Notes: generated from the sequence alone by a model not told the origin. A stretch of DNA of 5,674 nt from Fibrobacterales bacterium (GCA_025997455.1 BNUP01000135.1:1-5674); one strand, 5' to 3'; counted from the first letter of the stretch, positions 1 through 5,363 are shown. Program-made: numbers and translations.

Positions 1-469
1 TAATGATAAAATTCGTGATAATCTTGATGAGTGGGTAGAATACTTGAAAACCGATAAGATGCCAGAGAAACCGAAAGCGAAGGGCTTGGCGAAGGCTAAA
101 AAGGTATTGGATTATTACAAGATGACATTAGTTGAGCAGAAAGAATATGATAAGGAGATAGACCGCCGCCGCAGTTTAACGAGTATGTTTAAGACTGCAC
201 GCATAGAAGGCTTGTCAGATGGTAGAGAAGAAGGCAGAGCAGATGGATTGGCAGAGGGCAGAGCAGAGGGCAGAGCAGAGGGCAGAGCAGAGGGCAGAGC
301 AGAGGGCAGAGCGGAAGGCAGGGCAGATGGATTGGTTGAGGGCAGAGCGGAAGGCATAGCGGAAACAAAATTAGAACTTGCAAAGAGAATGAAGTTTGCG
401 AAAGAGGATATAAAGAAAATTATTCTTTACACGGGTTTAACAGAAAAAGAGATTAGGGGGTTAAAATGA
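1..469 (+). CDS. Rpn family recombination-promoting nuclease / putative transposase, C-terminal part (5' truncated by window)
   Basis: The reading frame is open from the window edge, so the N-terminal PD-(D/E)XK nuclease domain lies outside and the TTG at 44 is not a credible start. What remains is typical of the C-terminal part of Rpn/PDDEXK_2 'putative transposase' proteins: a segment reading DEWVEYLKTDKMP, a charged helical segment (KVLDYYKMTLVEQKEYDKEI), then RRSLTSMFKTARIEG, and a long run of four-residue xEGR units coded by bases 203-358. A lysine-rich tail (AKRMKFAKEDIKKIILYTGL, then TEKEIRGLK) ends the protein. Family knowledge: E. coli Rpn proteins are DNA endonucleases that promote RecA-independent recombination. 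Whether this copy is active cannot be judged without the catalytic domain. The stop overlaps the next start (ATGA at 466-469), which suggests translational coupling with the FISUMP gene. The family call rests on the tail architecture alone. Confidence 0.75.
   Translation, partial: NDKIRDNLDEWVEYLKTDKMPEKPKAKGLAKAKKVLDYYKMTLVEQKEYDKEIDRRRSLTSMFKTARIEGLSDGREEGRADGLAEGRAEGRAEGRAEGRAEGRAEGRADGLVEGRAEGIAETKLELAKRMKFAKEDIKKIILYTGLTEKEIRGLK
203..358 (+). repeat. 12-bp in-frame tandem repeat (13 units) coding for xEGR
   Basis: Thirteen consecutive 12-bp units lie inside the nuclease-family gene. The five units from 251 to 310 are identical (GCAGAGGGCAGA). The flanking units are diverged, for example GCAGATGGATTG at 239-250 and again at 323-334. 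Each unit codes for a four-residue block such as AEGR, ADGL or EEGR, so gain or loss of a unit keeps the frame and only changes the length of the charged tail. The perfect centre with decayed edges is what replication slippage tends to produce. The antisense frames of this repeat give long PSAL/PLCL-rich open frames that are artefacts. Confidence 0.95.
455..460 (+). promoter_or_regulatory. Ribosome binding site of the FISUMP gene
   Basis: AGGGGG sits 5 nt before the ATG at 466, inside the last codons of the upstream gene. It supports the ATG at 466 as the start and fits coupled translation through the ATGA overlap. Confidence 0.7.
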
Positions 470-1290
470 GGATTATTATTGGTTTATTGTTTTCGTTAGT
501 TCTCATTTCCTGCGGGAATGTTGAGTTATTAGATAACCCTTGGGATCCAGATAATTGGGAGCATTGCGGAGATGCTACCTATAGTCCGGCTCAATTCTGT
601 TATAATTCGGAGATATATAGCAAGTGCGGTGGTATGGAGTATAACCCACCTACACAATACTGCTCCGGTGGTTCAGTCATAAACTCTCTATCATCATCTT
701 CGTCAATAAAAGACAGTTTCACTGACTCCCGCGATGGGCAAATCTACGATTATGTAACCATAGGCACTCAAACTTGGATGGCAGAGAACTTGAATTACAA
801 TGCGAGCGGGAGTAAGTGTTACTCTAATAACACTGCGAATTGTGATAATTACGGACGGCTTTACGATTGGGCAACTGCAATGGCAATATCAACAACCTAT
901 AACACAAGCAGTTATACGGCGGGAGCAAAACATCAGGGCGTTTGCCCCGGTGGGTGGCACTTGCCGAGCGATGCTGAGTGGACAAAACTTACCGACTATG
1001 TTGGCGGCAGCAGTACTGCAGGAAACAAATTAAAAGCAAAGAGTGGATGGAATAGTTATAGCGGTATTGTGAATGAGGACACTTATGGTTTTAGTGCTTT
1101 GCCCGGAGGCGACGGCTACTCCGATGGTAGTTTCTACAATGTCGGCTACAACGGCTACTGGTGGAGTGCTACGGAGAGCAATGCGAGCTACGCCTACAGC
1201 AGGAGCATGCACTACAACAACGAGGATGTGTACAGGAGCAACTACGATAAGGACAACTACTTGTTTAGTGTGCGTTGTTTAAGGGATTAA
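466..1290 (+). CDS. FISUMP-domain lipoprotein (Fibrobacter succinogenes major paralogous domain, TIGR02145/PF09603)
   Basis: This is a 274-aa predicted lipoprotein. MRIIIGLLFSLVLISC is a short lipoprotein signal with lipobox LISC and Cys16 as the acylated residue; Gly at +2 gives no inner-membrane retention signal. Residues 34-66 hold two copies of a cysteine motif (CGDATYSPAQFC and CGGMEYNPPTQYC), often seen ahead of FISUMP domains. A serine linker (74-80) follows. The FISUMP domain covers about 85-274: DGQIYDYVTIGTQTWMAENL, then YGRLYDWATAM, GVCPGGWHLPSDAEW, YGFSALPGG, YWWSATE and the terminal FSVRCL. The family is expanded in Fibrobacter and Bacteroidota and is generally of unknown role. 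A surface or ligand-binding function is inferred from its resemblance to C-type-lectin/FGE-like folds. The last 40 codons before the conserved end are unusually rich in NNC codons. The gene follows the nuclease gene with ATGA overlap and is followed 3 nt later by another start. Confidence 0.93.
   Translation: MRIIIGLLFSLVLISCGNVELLDNPWDPDNWEHCGDATYSPAQFCYNSEIYSKCGGMEYNPPTQYCSGGSVINSLSSSSSIKDSFTDSRDGQIYDYVTIGTQTWMAENLNYNASGSKCYSNNTANCDNYGRLYDWATAMAISTTYNTSSYTAGAKHQGVCPGGWHLPSDAEWTKLTDYVGGSSTAGNKLKAKSGWNSYSGIVNEDTYGFSALPGGDGYSDGSFYNVGYNGYWWSATESNASYAYSRSMHYNNEDVYRSNYDKDNYLFSVRCLRD
565..663 (+). repeat. Duplicated Cys-rich motif within the FISUMP lipoprotein
   Basis: Two adjacent copies of a protein motif with pattern C-G-[DG]-x(1,2)-T/E-Y-x-P-x(1,2)-Q-[FY]-C occupy residues 34-45 and 54-66, separated by a short polar spacer. 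The copies are alike in protein but diverged in DNA, so the duplication is old. The paired cysteines suggest disulfides in an exported N-terminal stalk. Confidence 0.7.
1281..1286 (+). promoter_or_regulatory. Ribosome binding site of the small gene at 1294
   Basis: AAGGGA lies in the final codons of the FISUMP gene, 7 nt before the ATG at 1294. It is the main reason to place the start of the downstream gene at 1294 rather than at the unsupported ATG at 1346. Confidence 0.6.
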
Positions 1291-1293
1291 AAA

Positions 1294-1618
1294 ATGGAAG
1301 AGGATAAATTAAAAGTCGATATTCTCAATACTCTGCATCAGCAATATGCGGAAAATGTTAATAAACGGCAAGGCTTTTGCAACTATTTATAAATTTTATA
1401 AATATATAGGTTGTAATTTTTCTTGGCTATGGATTATCTGTCCCATTGCTTTAATCATTATAAATTTTCTTATATACTGTACATATTATCGTAAATATGT
1501 AGAACAGATTCGAAAGCATAACTATAATTTTTGCTGTTGTAAATTCGTATTAAAATTTATAAAATATATGATACCTATTATTTCCGTCCGATCCAAATTG
1601 TTAGTGATAAATCCTTAG
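1294..1618 (+). pseudogene. Small membrane protein gene, apparently frameshifted
   Basis: A good ribosome binding site leads into an ATG at 1294. This first frame codes for 32 residues, beginning MEEDKLKVDILNTLHQQYAE, and stops at 1390-1392. The neighbouring frame is open from 1313 to 1618 and continues naturally from about 1370 with KAFATIYKFYKYIGCNFSW and a strongly hydrophobic stretch (LWIICPIALIIINFLIY), which is a likely membrane helix. Removing one G from the GG at 1372-1373 (CAAGGCTTTT) would join the halves as ...NKRQAFATIYK..., giving a protein of about 107 aa: a charged amphipathic N-terminus, one membrane helix and a basic tail. I do not recognise the family. It sits 3 nt after the FISUMP stop and was probably co-transcribed with it. 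Alternatives are a sequencing error, or two unrelated short frames. Confidence 0.5.
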
Positions 1619-1683
1619 GTTACGCACTCCAGATTGACAGAAAAGAAAGAAAGAAGTTAGTCTGCCCAGTCGCCTGACGGCTT

Positions 1684-1708
1684 GGAGTCCCGCCTTCGCG
1701 GGAATGAC
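1684..1708. repeat. Palindromic intergenic repeat of the GTCATTC-stem-GGANTCC type
   Basis: TCCCGC (1688-1693) and GCGGGA (1698-1703) form a perfect 6-bp stem with a CTTC loop. On the minus strand the element reads GTCATTCCCGCGAAGG followed by CGGGACTCC. Elements with this core are frequent small intergenic repeats in several bacterial phyla. There is no T-run after the stem on either strand, so it is not a canonical terminator. A related element with the same outer bases and a different stem lies at 5596-5622. Confidence 0.7.
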
Positions 1709-1716
1709 AAAAAAAT

Positions 1717-1745
1717 GGAACGCGGTGTGTGCCGAACGCACCAAA
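1717..1745 (+). repeat. 29-nt repeat module, copy A
   Basis: The module starts GGAACGCGG, contains GCCGA in the middle and ends CACCAAA. A copy matching at 25 of 29 positions lies on the minus strand at 5632-5660. Bases 1724-1729 and 1737-1742 can pair (GGTGTG with CGCACC, one G-U). The GTG at 1729, which would open the capA frame further upstream, lies inside this repeat, arguing against that start. Confidence 0.75.
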
Positions 1746-1767
1746 TAAAATTGTTAAATTTCCCGTT

Positions 1768-2814
1768 ATGAAAAATTTTCTGTTATGCTTAGTTTTTTTT
1801 GCAACTGCAATTGCGGCGCAAACAAGAGACACTTTAACATTTGCGGCTGTGGGAGATATTATGATTGGGTTAAATTACCCAAGCGATAAGGCGATTTTGC
1901 CAAAGCAAGACGGGGTGCTCACCTTTGAAAGCGTGAAGGGTGTGCTGCAAAATGCAGATATAACTATAGGGAATTTGGAGGGTGTGTTGCTAGATTCTGG
2001 CGGAACTGCCAAGCGGTGCTCTAATCCGAATGTGTGCTTCGTCTTTCGTATGCCGACTCGCTACGGGCAACTTCTCAAAGATGCGGGTTTTGATTTGCTC
2101 AGTATTGCAAATAATCATTCCGGTGATATGGGTGATGTGGGGCGCAAGAGTTCTCAGGCGACTTTGAAAAACTTGGGAATAGGTTATGCGGGTTTTGAAG
2201 GCACAAGCGAAACATATATTTTGGAGAAGGACGGGGTGAAATACGGTTTTGCTGCCTTTGCTCCGAACACGGGAACTGTGCGGGTTACAGACACTGCGGG
2301 GGCACGGAAACTGATAAGCGATTTGAGAAAAAAAACTGATATTGTAATTGTGTCTATGCACATAGGTGCAGAAGGAAACGGCAAAAATCACATAACTCGG
2401 CAAACAGAGGAATTTGTGGGTGAAAATCGAGGAAATCCTTATTTATTCGCTCGCATTGCGATAGATGCGGGGGCGGATATGGTTATAGGGCACGGTCCGC
2501 ATGTTCCCCGTGCAGTTGATTTATATAAAGGAAAATTTATCGCATATAGTTTGGGGAATTTTGCGACGAATACCAGCGTAAATATTAACGGTGTGAGCGG
2601 ATACGCACCTATCTTAAAAATTAAAACCGACAGGAACGGGAATTTTCTCGGCGGTGAAATTATTTCGGCGATTCAACGAGGTGAAAACGGAGACCGCCGC
2701 CCGATTTTAGATGAGACGAATGCGTGTGCAAAAGAGATAAAAAAATTGACCGAAAGCGATATTCCAGAAACGGGAATTGTCGTTGAGGAAAGCGGTAAAA
2801 TCAGGTTGAAGTGA
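1768..2814 (+). CDS. CapA family protein (PGA_cap metallophosphatase-like), secreted
   Basis: The protein has 348 aa from the ATG at 1768. This start gives a clean Sec signal peptide (MKNFLLCLVFFATAIAA, likely cut before QTRD). The longer frame from GTG 1729 adds 13 residues encoded by an intergenic repeat. Neither start has a clear Shine-Dalgarno. Motifs of the CapA/PGA_cap family (PF09587) occur in order: AAVGDIMIG (26-34, Asp30), GNLEG (68-72), ANNH (114-117), MHIGAE (197-202, the usual HWG.E site with Ile for Trp), GHGPHV (241-246) and SLGNF (261-265). These correspond to metal-binding positions of the calcineurin-like fold. CapA/PgsA proteins take part in poly-gamma-glutamate or capsule export in bacilli, but most family members outside Firmicutes are uncharacterised. 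No capB or capC partner is visible, so a capsule role is not shown. The 3' end overlaps the convergent gene by 14 bp. Confidence 0.9.
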   Translation: MKNFLLCLVFFATAIAAQTRDTLTFAAVGDIMIGLNYPSDKAILPKQDGVLTFESVKGVLQNADITIGNLEGVLLDSGGTAKRCSNPNVCFVFRMPTRYGQLLKDAGFDLLSIANNHSGDMGDVGRKSSQATLKNLGIGYAGFEGTSETYILEKDGVKYGFAAFAPNTGTVRVTDTAGARKLISDLRKKTDIVIVSMHIGAEGNGKNHITRQTEEFVGENRGNPYLFARIAIDAGADMVIGHGPHVPRAVDLYKGKFIAYSLGNFATNTSVNINGVSGYAPILKIKTDRNGNFLGGEIISAIQRGENGDRRPILDETNACAKEIKKLTESDIPETGIVVEESGKIRLK

Positions 2815-3895
2815 GCAAATCAACCGCTGTTTGCGGAGAGTCTTCACCGCTTGCATTTTTTACGGGTGCAAATTCTTTTTCCCGTTCAACGCCCGCCAAA
2901 AACATAGAGCCGAGTTTTGGAAAGGCATCGAACAAAAACTGCTCGAACTTAAACGCACCTTCAACGCCGCAAATTTTTTTCACCGCCAAATGCCAAGGCA
3001 ACGGTTCATTTTCCAATTTTTCAAGAGACTCAATAGTAAATAAATGCGCCACAATGTTTCCTCCGTCAAATTCTTTTATTCGGTTTTGAGGGAGTTCCGT
3101 GTATTCTATAACCGTAGGCAGTCCGTTTTTTAATGCGAACACGCCCATTTTTTCTTCGGGCGATTTTTTTTTCACAACTTTAGATGCGGCGGCTTTTCCA
3201 GAATCGGCAAATGCACCGAGAAATGCGGGGTCGCAGGGTTTCGCTAAAACATTATCTACTCCGTATAGGAATACAAACTTTATTCCAAGTTCTTTGAACC
3301 AAGCGAGAGTTTTGCTTTTTGAAAGTGCTCGGAAACACCCTCCGTTACCATCGGGAACAAGAGCCAACTTTTCTGGATTTTCAAAAATAGGTTCTCCGTT
3401 TGGTTTGAGAGCACACATTGTTCCCTGCTCAAAAAAACGAACTGTTTCTTTATTTAGTCCAAAATAAAAATTAGCCTCAAAATGTTCTATTGTCTCTTGG
3501 TGATTTAGCGGGCTTGTCATAATTGCAAAGGGAATATTTTTTCCGTATTTGTTTTTTAATTCCAAAAGCCGTTCTGCGTGAATTTGAAAAATCGATTTTT
3601 CTCCGTTTGGCAATTTCAATTTGAATGCTCCCTTTGGTCCTTCAAAACCCAAGCGCGAGCCTTGCCCGCCTGCAACCATAAAAGCAGCCGCACCGTTTTT
3701 TCGCAAAATTTCCTCACCGATTTTTTTTAGTTCGTCAAATCGCGGATTATCGCGGAGCATTTCAAAAGGCATCGGTGATATAGAGTCTACAATTTCTGTT
3801 TTTTGGTTTCCGCTCAATTGGCTCTTTGCATTTTTTGCGAGTTCTTTAAGCAGTTCCCAATTTTGAGAGGGAAATTTTTCTTCAAAAGATGTCAT
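2801..3895 (-). CDS. UDP-N-acetylglucosamine pyrophosphorylase, eukaryote-like UDPGP/UAP family
   Basis: This enzyme is predicted to form UDP-GlcNAc (or UDP-GalNAc) from UTP and the hexosamine 1-phosphate in the cytosol, feeding peptidoglycan and lipopolysaccharide synthesis. From the ATG at 3895 it has 364 aa. UDPGP-family (PF01704) motifs occur in order: AGGQGSRLGFEGPKG (75-89), the nucleotide-binding loop; MTSPLNHQET (126-135); FFEQG (154-158); PDGNGG (181-186), the form found in UAPs rather than UTP-glucose-1-phosphate enzymes; VDN (213-215); KVVKKKSPEEKMG (239-251); EYTEL (264-268); NIVAHLFT (280-287); and the family-typical tail KNASGEDSPQTA. It resembles AGX1/Uap1-type enzymes, not GlmU: the left-handed beta-helix acetyltransferase domain is absent. 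The frame stays open to an ATG at 3991, but those 32 extra residues (GLYGRIAIRPYP) are encoded by a palindromic repeat, so 3895 is preferred although it lacks a clear Shine-Dalgarno. Confidence 0.92.
   Translation of the reverse strand: MTSFEEKFPSQNWELLKELAKNAKSQLSGNQKTEIVDSISPMPFEMLRDNPRFDELKKIGEEILRKNGAAAFMVAGGQGSRLGFEGPKGAFKLKLPNGEKSIFQIHAERLLELKNKYGKNIPFAIMTSPLNHQETIEHFEANFYFGLNKETVRFFEQGTMCALKPNGEPIFENPEKLALVPDGNGGCFRALSKSKTLAWFKELGIKFVFLYGVDNVLAKPCDPAFLGAFADSGKAAASKVVKKKSPEEKMGVFALKNGLPTVIEYTELPQNRIKEFDGGNIVAHLFTIESLEKLENEPLPWHLAVKKICGVEGAFKFEQFLFDAFPKLGSMFLAGVEREKEFAPVKNASGEDSPQTAVDLLTST
2804..2825. other. Inverted repeat at the convergent gene ends
   Basis: GGTTGA (2804-2809) and TCAACC (2820-2825) form a 6-bp stem with a 10-nt loop across the overlap of the capA-like and UAP genes. 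No T-run follows on either strand, so a terminator role is only possible, not shown. It is the only palindrome I see at this junction. Confidence 0.3.
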
Positions 3896-4150
3896 TTGTG
3901 GAAAATATAAATTTGAAAGTTGGTCTATGGTTACAGGGTATGGGCGTATTGCGATACGCCCATACAACCCGCGGCATATCTCTTTTCCCATACCCCAATT
4001 TTTCTACATTCCCCGATTATGCTCGAATTTAATTTCAAAATTATCTTAAGGAAACCTCTAAAAACTCCCTTTGTAACACAATTCCACAGATTTGAGTTTT
4101 TAGAGACGACGGCGAACTACTCAAATTTGCATAAAAAACGCAGTTCGCCC
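3896..4150. other. Divergent intergenic region between UAP and MORN lipoprotein genes
   Basis: This 255-bp gap must contain the promoters of both divergent genes, but I could not identify convincing -35/-10 pairs. It holds a perfect hairpin repeat (3938-3965) and a cluster of inverted repeats (4056-4149). Frames of both flanking genes stay open into it, but the translated sequence lacks conserved character and contains the repeat-derived peptide. Confidence 0.65.
3938..3965. repeat. Perfect 12-bp-stem palindromic repeat, GTATGGGCGTAT core
   Basis: GTATGGGCGTAT (3938-3949), loop TGCG, and ATACGCCCATAC (3954-3965) pair without mismatch. The translated GRIAIRPY peptide from the minus strand is characteristic of such GGGCGTATTGC-type intergenic repeats, from my recollection of spurious proteins in databases. 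There is no flanking T-run for a standard terminator. A degenerate relative (GTAGGGGCGT...CCGCCC) is at 5553-5579. Confidence 0.85.
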
Positions 4151-4156
4151 ATGTCG
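4056..4156 (+). promoter_or_regulatory. Possible structured leader of the MORN lipoprotein gene
   Basis: Three pairings can be drawn. P1 is CTCTAAAAACTC (4056-4067) with GAGTTTTTAGAG (4094-4105), a perfect 12 bp. P2 is ATTTGAGT (4090-4097) with ACTCAAAT (4119-4126). P3 is GGCGAACT (4111-4118) with AGTTCGCC (4142-4149), extendable by CGAC (4107-4110) with GTCG (4153-4156) around a 3-nt bulge that holds the first two bases of the ATG at 4151. P1 and P2 share bases 4094-4097 and exclude each other; P3 is compatible with P1 but not, without a pseudoknot, with P2. This is a switch-like topology, but no known riboswitch motif is recognised. Confidence 0.3.
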
Positions 4157-5350
4157 CTTGGTAACCTCTACCAACCTCTTAGGAGGTTAATAGAGGTTCT
4201 CTTAATTCCCGTTTTTTCCTCAGTTTTGCTCTCATGCGAGCCGAACCGTTTGGAGGTTGTTGAAACATTTGAAAACGGCGCACCGAAAGAGGCGTTTGAG
4301 GTGAGTGCGGATGGTGAAAAAGAGGTGTATTTTTCGTGGTATAGGAACGGAATAAAGCAGGAGGAAATGCCGTATTCTGGCGGTGTGCCGAACGGATTTT
4401 ACAGGAAATGGAATATTTCGGGCGTGGTTGTGGAAAAGGGATACTACCGAGATTCGCTTCGTGAAGGCGTGTGGCAGTGGTTTGCGGTAGAAAATAAGCC
4501 GTTTATGCGGGGCTTGTATAAAAAAGGGTTGCGCAACGGTAAATGGGAAATTTTTGATGAAAACGGTAAATTAACGGCAGAAAATTTTTTTGTGGGCGAT
4601 TCGGCAGTTGGCGTTTGGAGAAAATTCCACTCAAACGGCAAAATAGCGGAAGAAAACTCTTGTCATTCTGCGTATGAACACGGTCTTTTGCGAACATTCG
4701 CCGAAAACGGCAATCCGATAATTTATCAGGAATGCCTCTACGGAAAAATCAACGGAAATTTTATGTCTTATTATGCGGGCGGTGCAAGGCACAAAATAGG
4801 GCGATTTGAAAATGGCAGGCAGTCTGGGCAGTGGATTGAGTATTATGCAAACGGCGGTATTCGTAAAATTGAGAATTGGGTTTATGGAATGCGAAACGGA
4901 GAATGGTTTCGTTTTGGCACAAGAGATGACGGCGAACTCGGAATTTTACTCGCTCAAACGGAGTTTATAGACGGGAACGGCTCATTTGAAGATACCACTT
5001 GGAAAGACAATAAAATTGACGGGTTTATAGACATAAAAATCAAAGACGGAGAGTATAAGCGCACGGAATTTTGGGAAAAAGGCGAAAAAGTGAGTTCTGC
5101 GGATTATTTTGCAGATGCTGCGGGAGGAGACTCAAAAGTTGCGGAGGGGTTTTGGAAAAACGGCAAAAAAGACGGTGTTTGGCGAAATTGGTATAAAAGC
5201 GGAGTGTTAAAAGATTCCCTTAACTTCAAAAACGGCGAGTTTTTTGGCTTGCAATTCCACTACGACAGCATTGGCAGGCTATACAAAAGGGAAACGGCTC
5301 GCGGCGGGAAATTTCCTATTATGGTGGAGATGTTGCAGGTTAAACCTTAG
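4151..5350 (+). CDS. MORN_2 repeat (YwqK-type) lipoprotein
   Basis: The protein has 399 aa from the ATG at 4151. This start is chosen because it gives a lipoprotein signal: basic N-region with RR at 11-12, hydrophobic IEVLLIPVFSSVLLSC, lipobox LLSC and Cys29. The frame remains open up to 3920, but that part crosses a repeat and looks non-coding. No Shine-Dalgarno precedes 4151. The mature protein is almost entirely about ten tandem units of 22-25 residues with the MORN_2 (PF07661, COG2849) pattern, for example KKGLRNGKWEIFDENGKL, ENGRQSGQWIEYYANGGI and WKNGKKDGVWRNWYKSGVL. A less regular stretch (about residues 245-325, FIDGNGSFEDTTWKDNKIDG) interrupts the array. MORN_2 proteins form beta-hairpin stacks. 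'YwqK family antitoxin' is a common database label from the Bacillus protein; with a lipoprotein signal and no toxin nearby, I do not infer an antitoxin role. An envelope-associated scaffold is the simplest inference. Confidence 0.87.
   Translation: MSLGNLYQPLRRLIEVLLIPVFSSVLLSCEPNRLEVVETFENGAPKEAFEVSADGEKEVYFSWYRNGIKQEEMPYSGGVPNGFYRKWNISGVVVEKGYYRDSLREGVWQWFAVENKPFMRGLYKKGLRNGKWEIFDENGKLTAENFFVGDSAVGVWRKFHSNGKIAEENSCHSAYEHGLLRTFAENGNPIIYQECLYGKINGNFMSYYAGGARHKIGRFENGRQSGQWIEYYANGGIRKIENWVYGMRNGEWFRFGTRDDGELGILLAQTEFIDGNGSFEDTTWKDNKIDGFIDIKIKDGEYKRTEFWEKGEKVSSADYFADAAGGDSKVAEGFWKNGKKDGVWRNWYKSGVLKDSLNFKNGEFFGLQFHYDSIGRLYKRETARGGKFPIMVEMLQVKP
4163..4198. repeat. Nested palindrome overlapping the MORN lipoprotein signal-peptide codons
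   Basis: AACCTCTA (4163-4170) pairs with TAGAGGTT (4191-4198), and inside it AACCTC (4173-4178) pairs with GAGGTT (4183-4188) around a TTAG loop; only a CC/AA internal mismatch separates the stems. The element lies in codons 5-16 of the MORN gene. AACCTCTA also occurs at 4053-4060. The hairpin contains AGGAGG at 4181-4186, a perfect Shine-Dalgarno-like string with no ATG, GTG or TTG at the right distance. Confidence 0.75.
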
Positions 5351-5363
5351 AATTATTCTTAAA

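Larger units (their letters stand above)
1619..1767. other. Repeat-rich intergenic region before capA-like gene
   Basis: No gene is supported here. The stretch contains a purine tract (1640-1656), a palindromic GTCATTC-type repeat (1684-1708), an A-run and a 29-nt module (1717-1745) that recurs near the window end. The minus-strand frame across it gives the CHSREGG peptide typical of such intergenic repeats and is not a gene. A TTGACA at 1634-1639 has no convincing -10 partner. Confidence 0.7.

Noticed and set aside
203..358. Regular short repeats as a CRISPR array.
   Set aside because: Units are contiguous 12-mers without spacers and lie in frame inside a coding region.
115..383. Minus-strand open frames rich in PSAL/PLCL repeats opposite the nuclease tail.
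   Set aside because: They are antisense shadows of the 12-bp repeat; the periodic composition keeps all frames open and there is no start signal.
1634..1661. TTGACA at 1634-1639 as a promoter for the capA-like gene.
   Set aside because: The best -10 candidate at 16-17 nt spacing matches the consensus at no more than three positions.
1291..1767. A diversity-generating retroelement cassette (template repeat, reverse transcriptase) downstream of the FISUMP gene.
   Set aside because: I found no near copy of the FISUMP 3' end and no reverse transcriptase motif in this window; any such cassette must lie elsewhere.
1620..1832. Minus-strand frame over the capA start region, with a CHSREGG peptide.
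   Set aside because: The peptide is a known signature of translated intergenic palindromes, and the frame runs antisense into a well-supported signal peptide.
2811..3866. Plus-strand open frames across the UAP gene.
   Set aside because: They are antisense to a gene with strong family motifs and show no signal, domain or start site.
4181..4192. AGGAGG followed by ATA as the true start of the MORN lipoprotein.
   Set aside because: ATA is not an accepted bacterial start, and starting there would remove the basic RR segment of the signal peptide.
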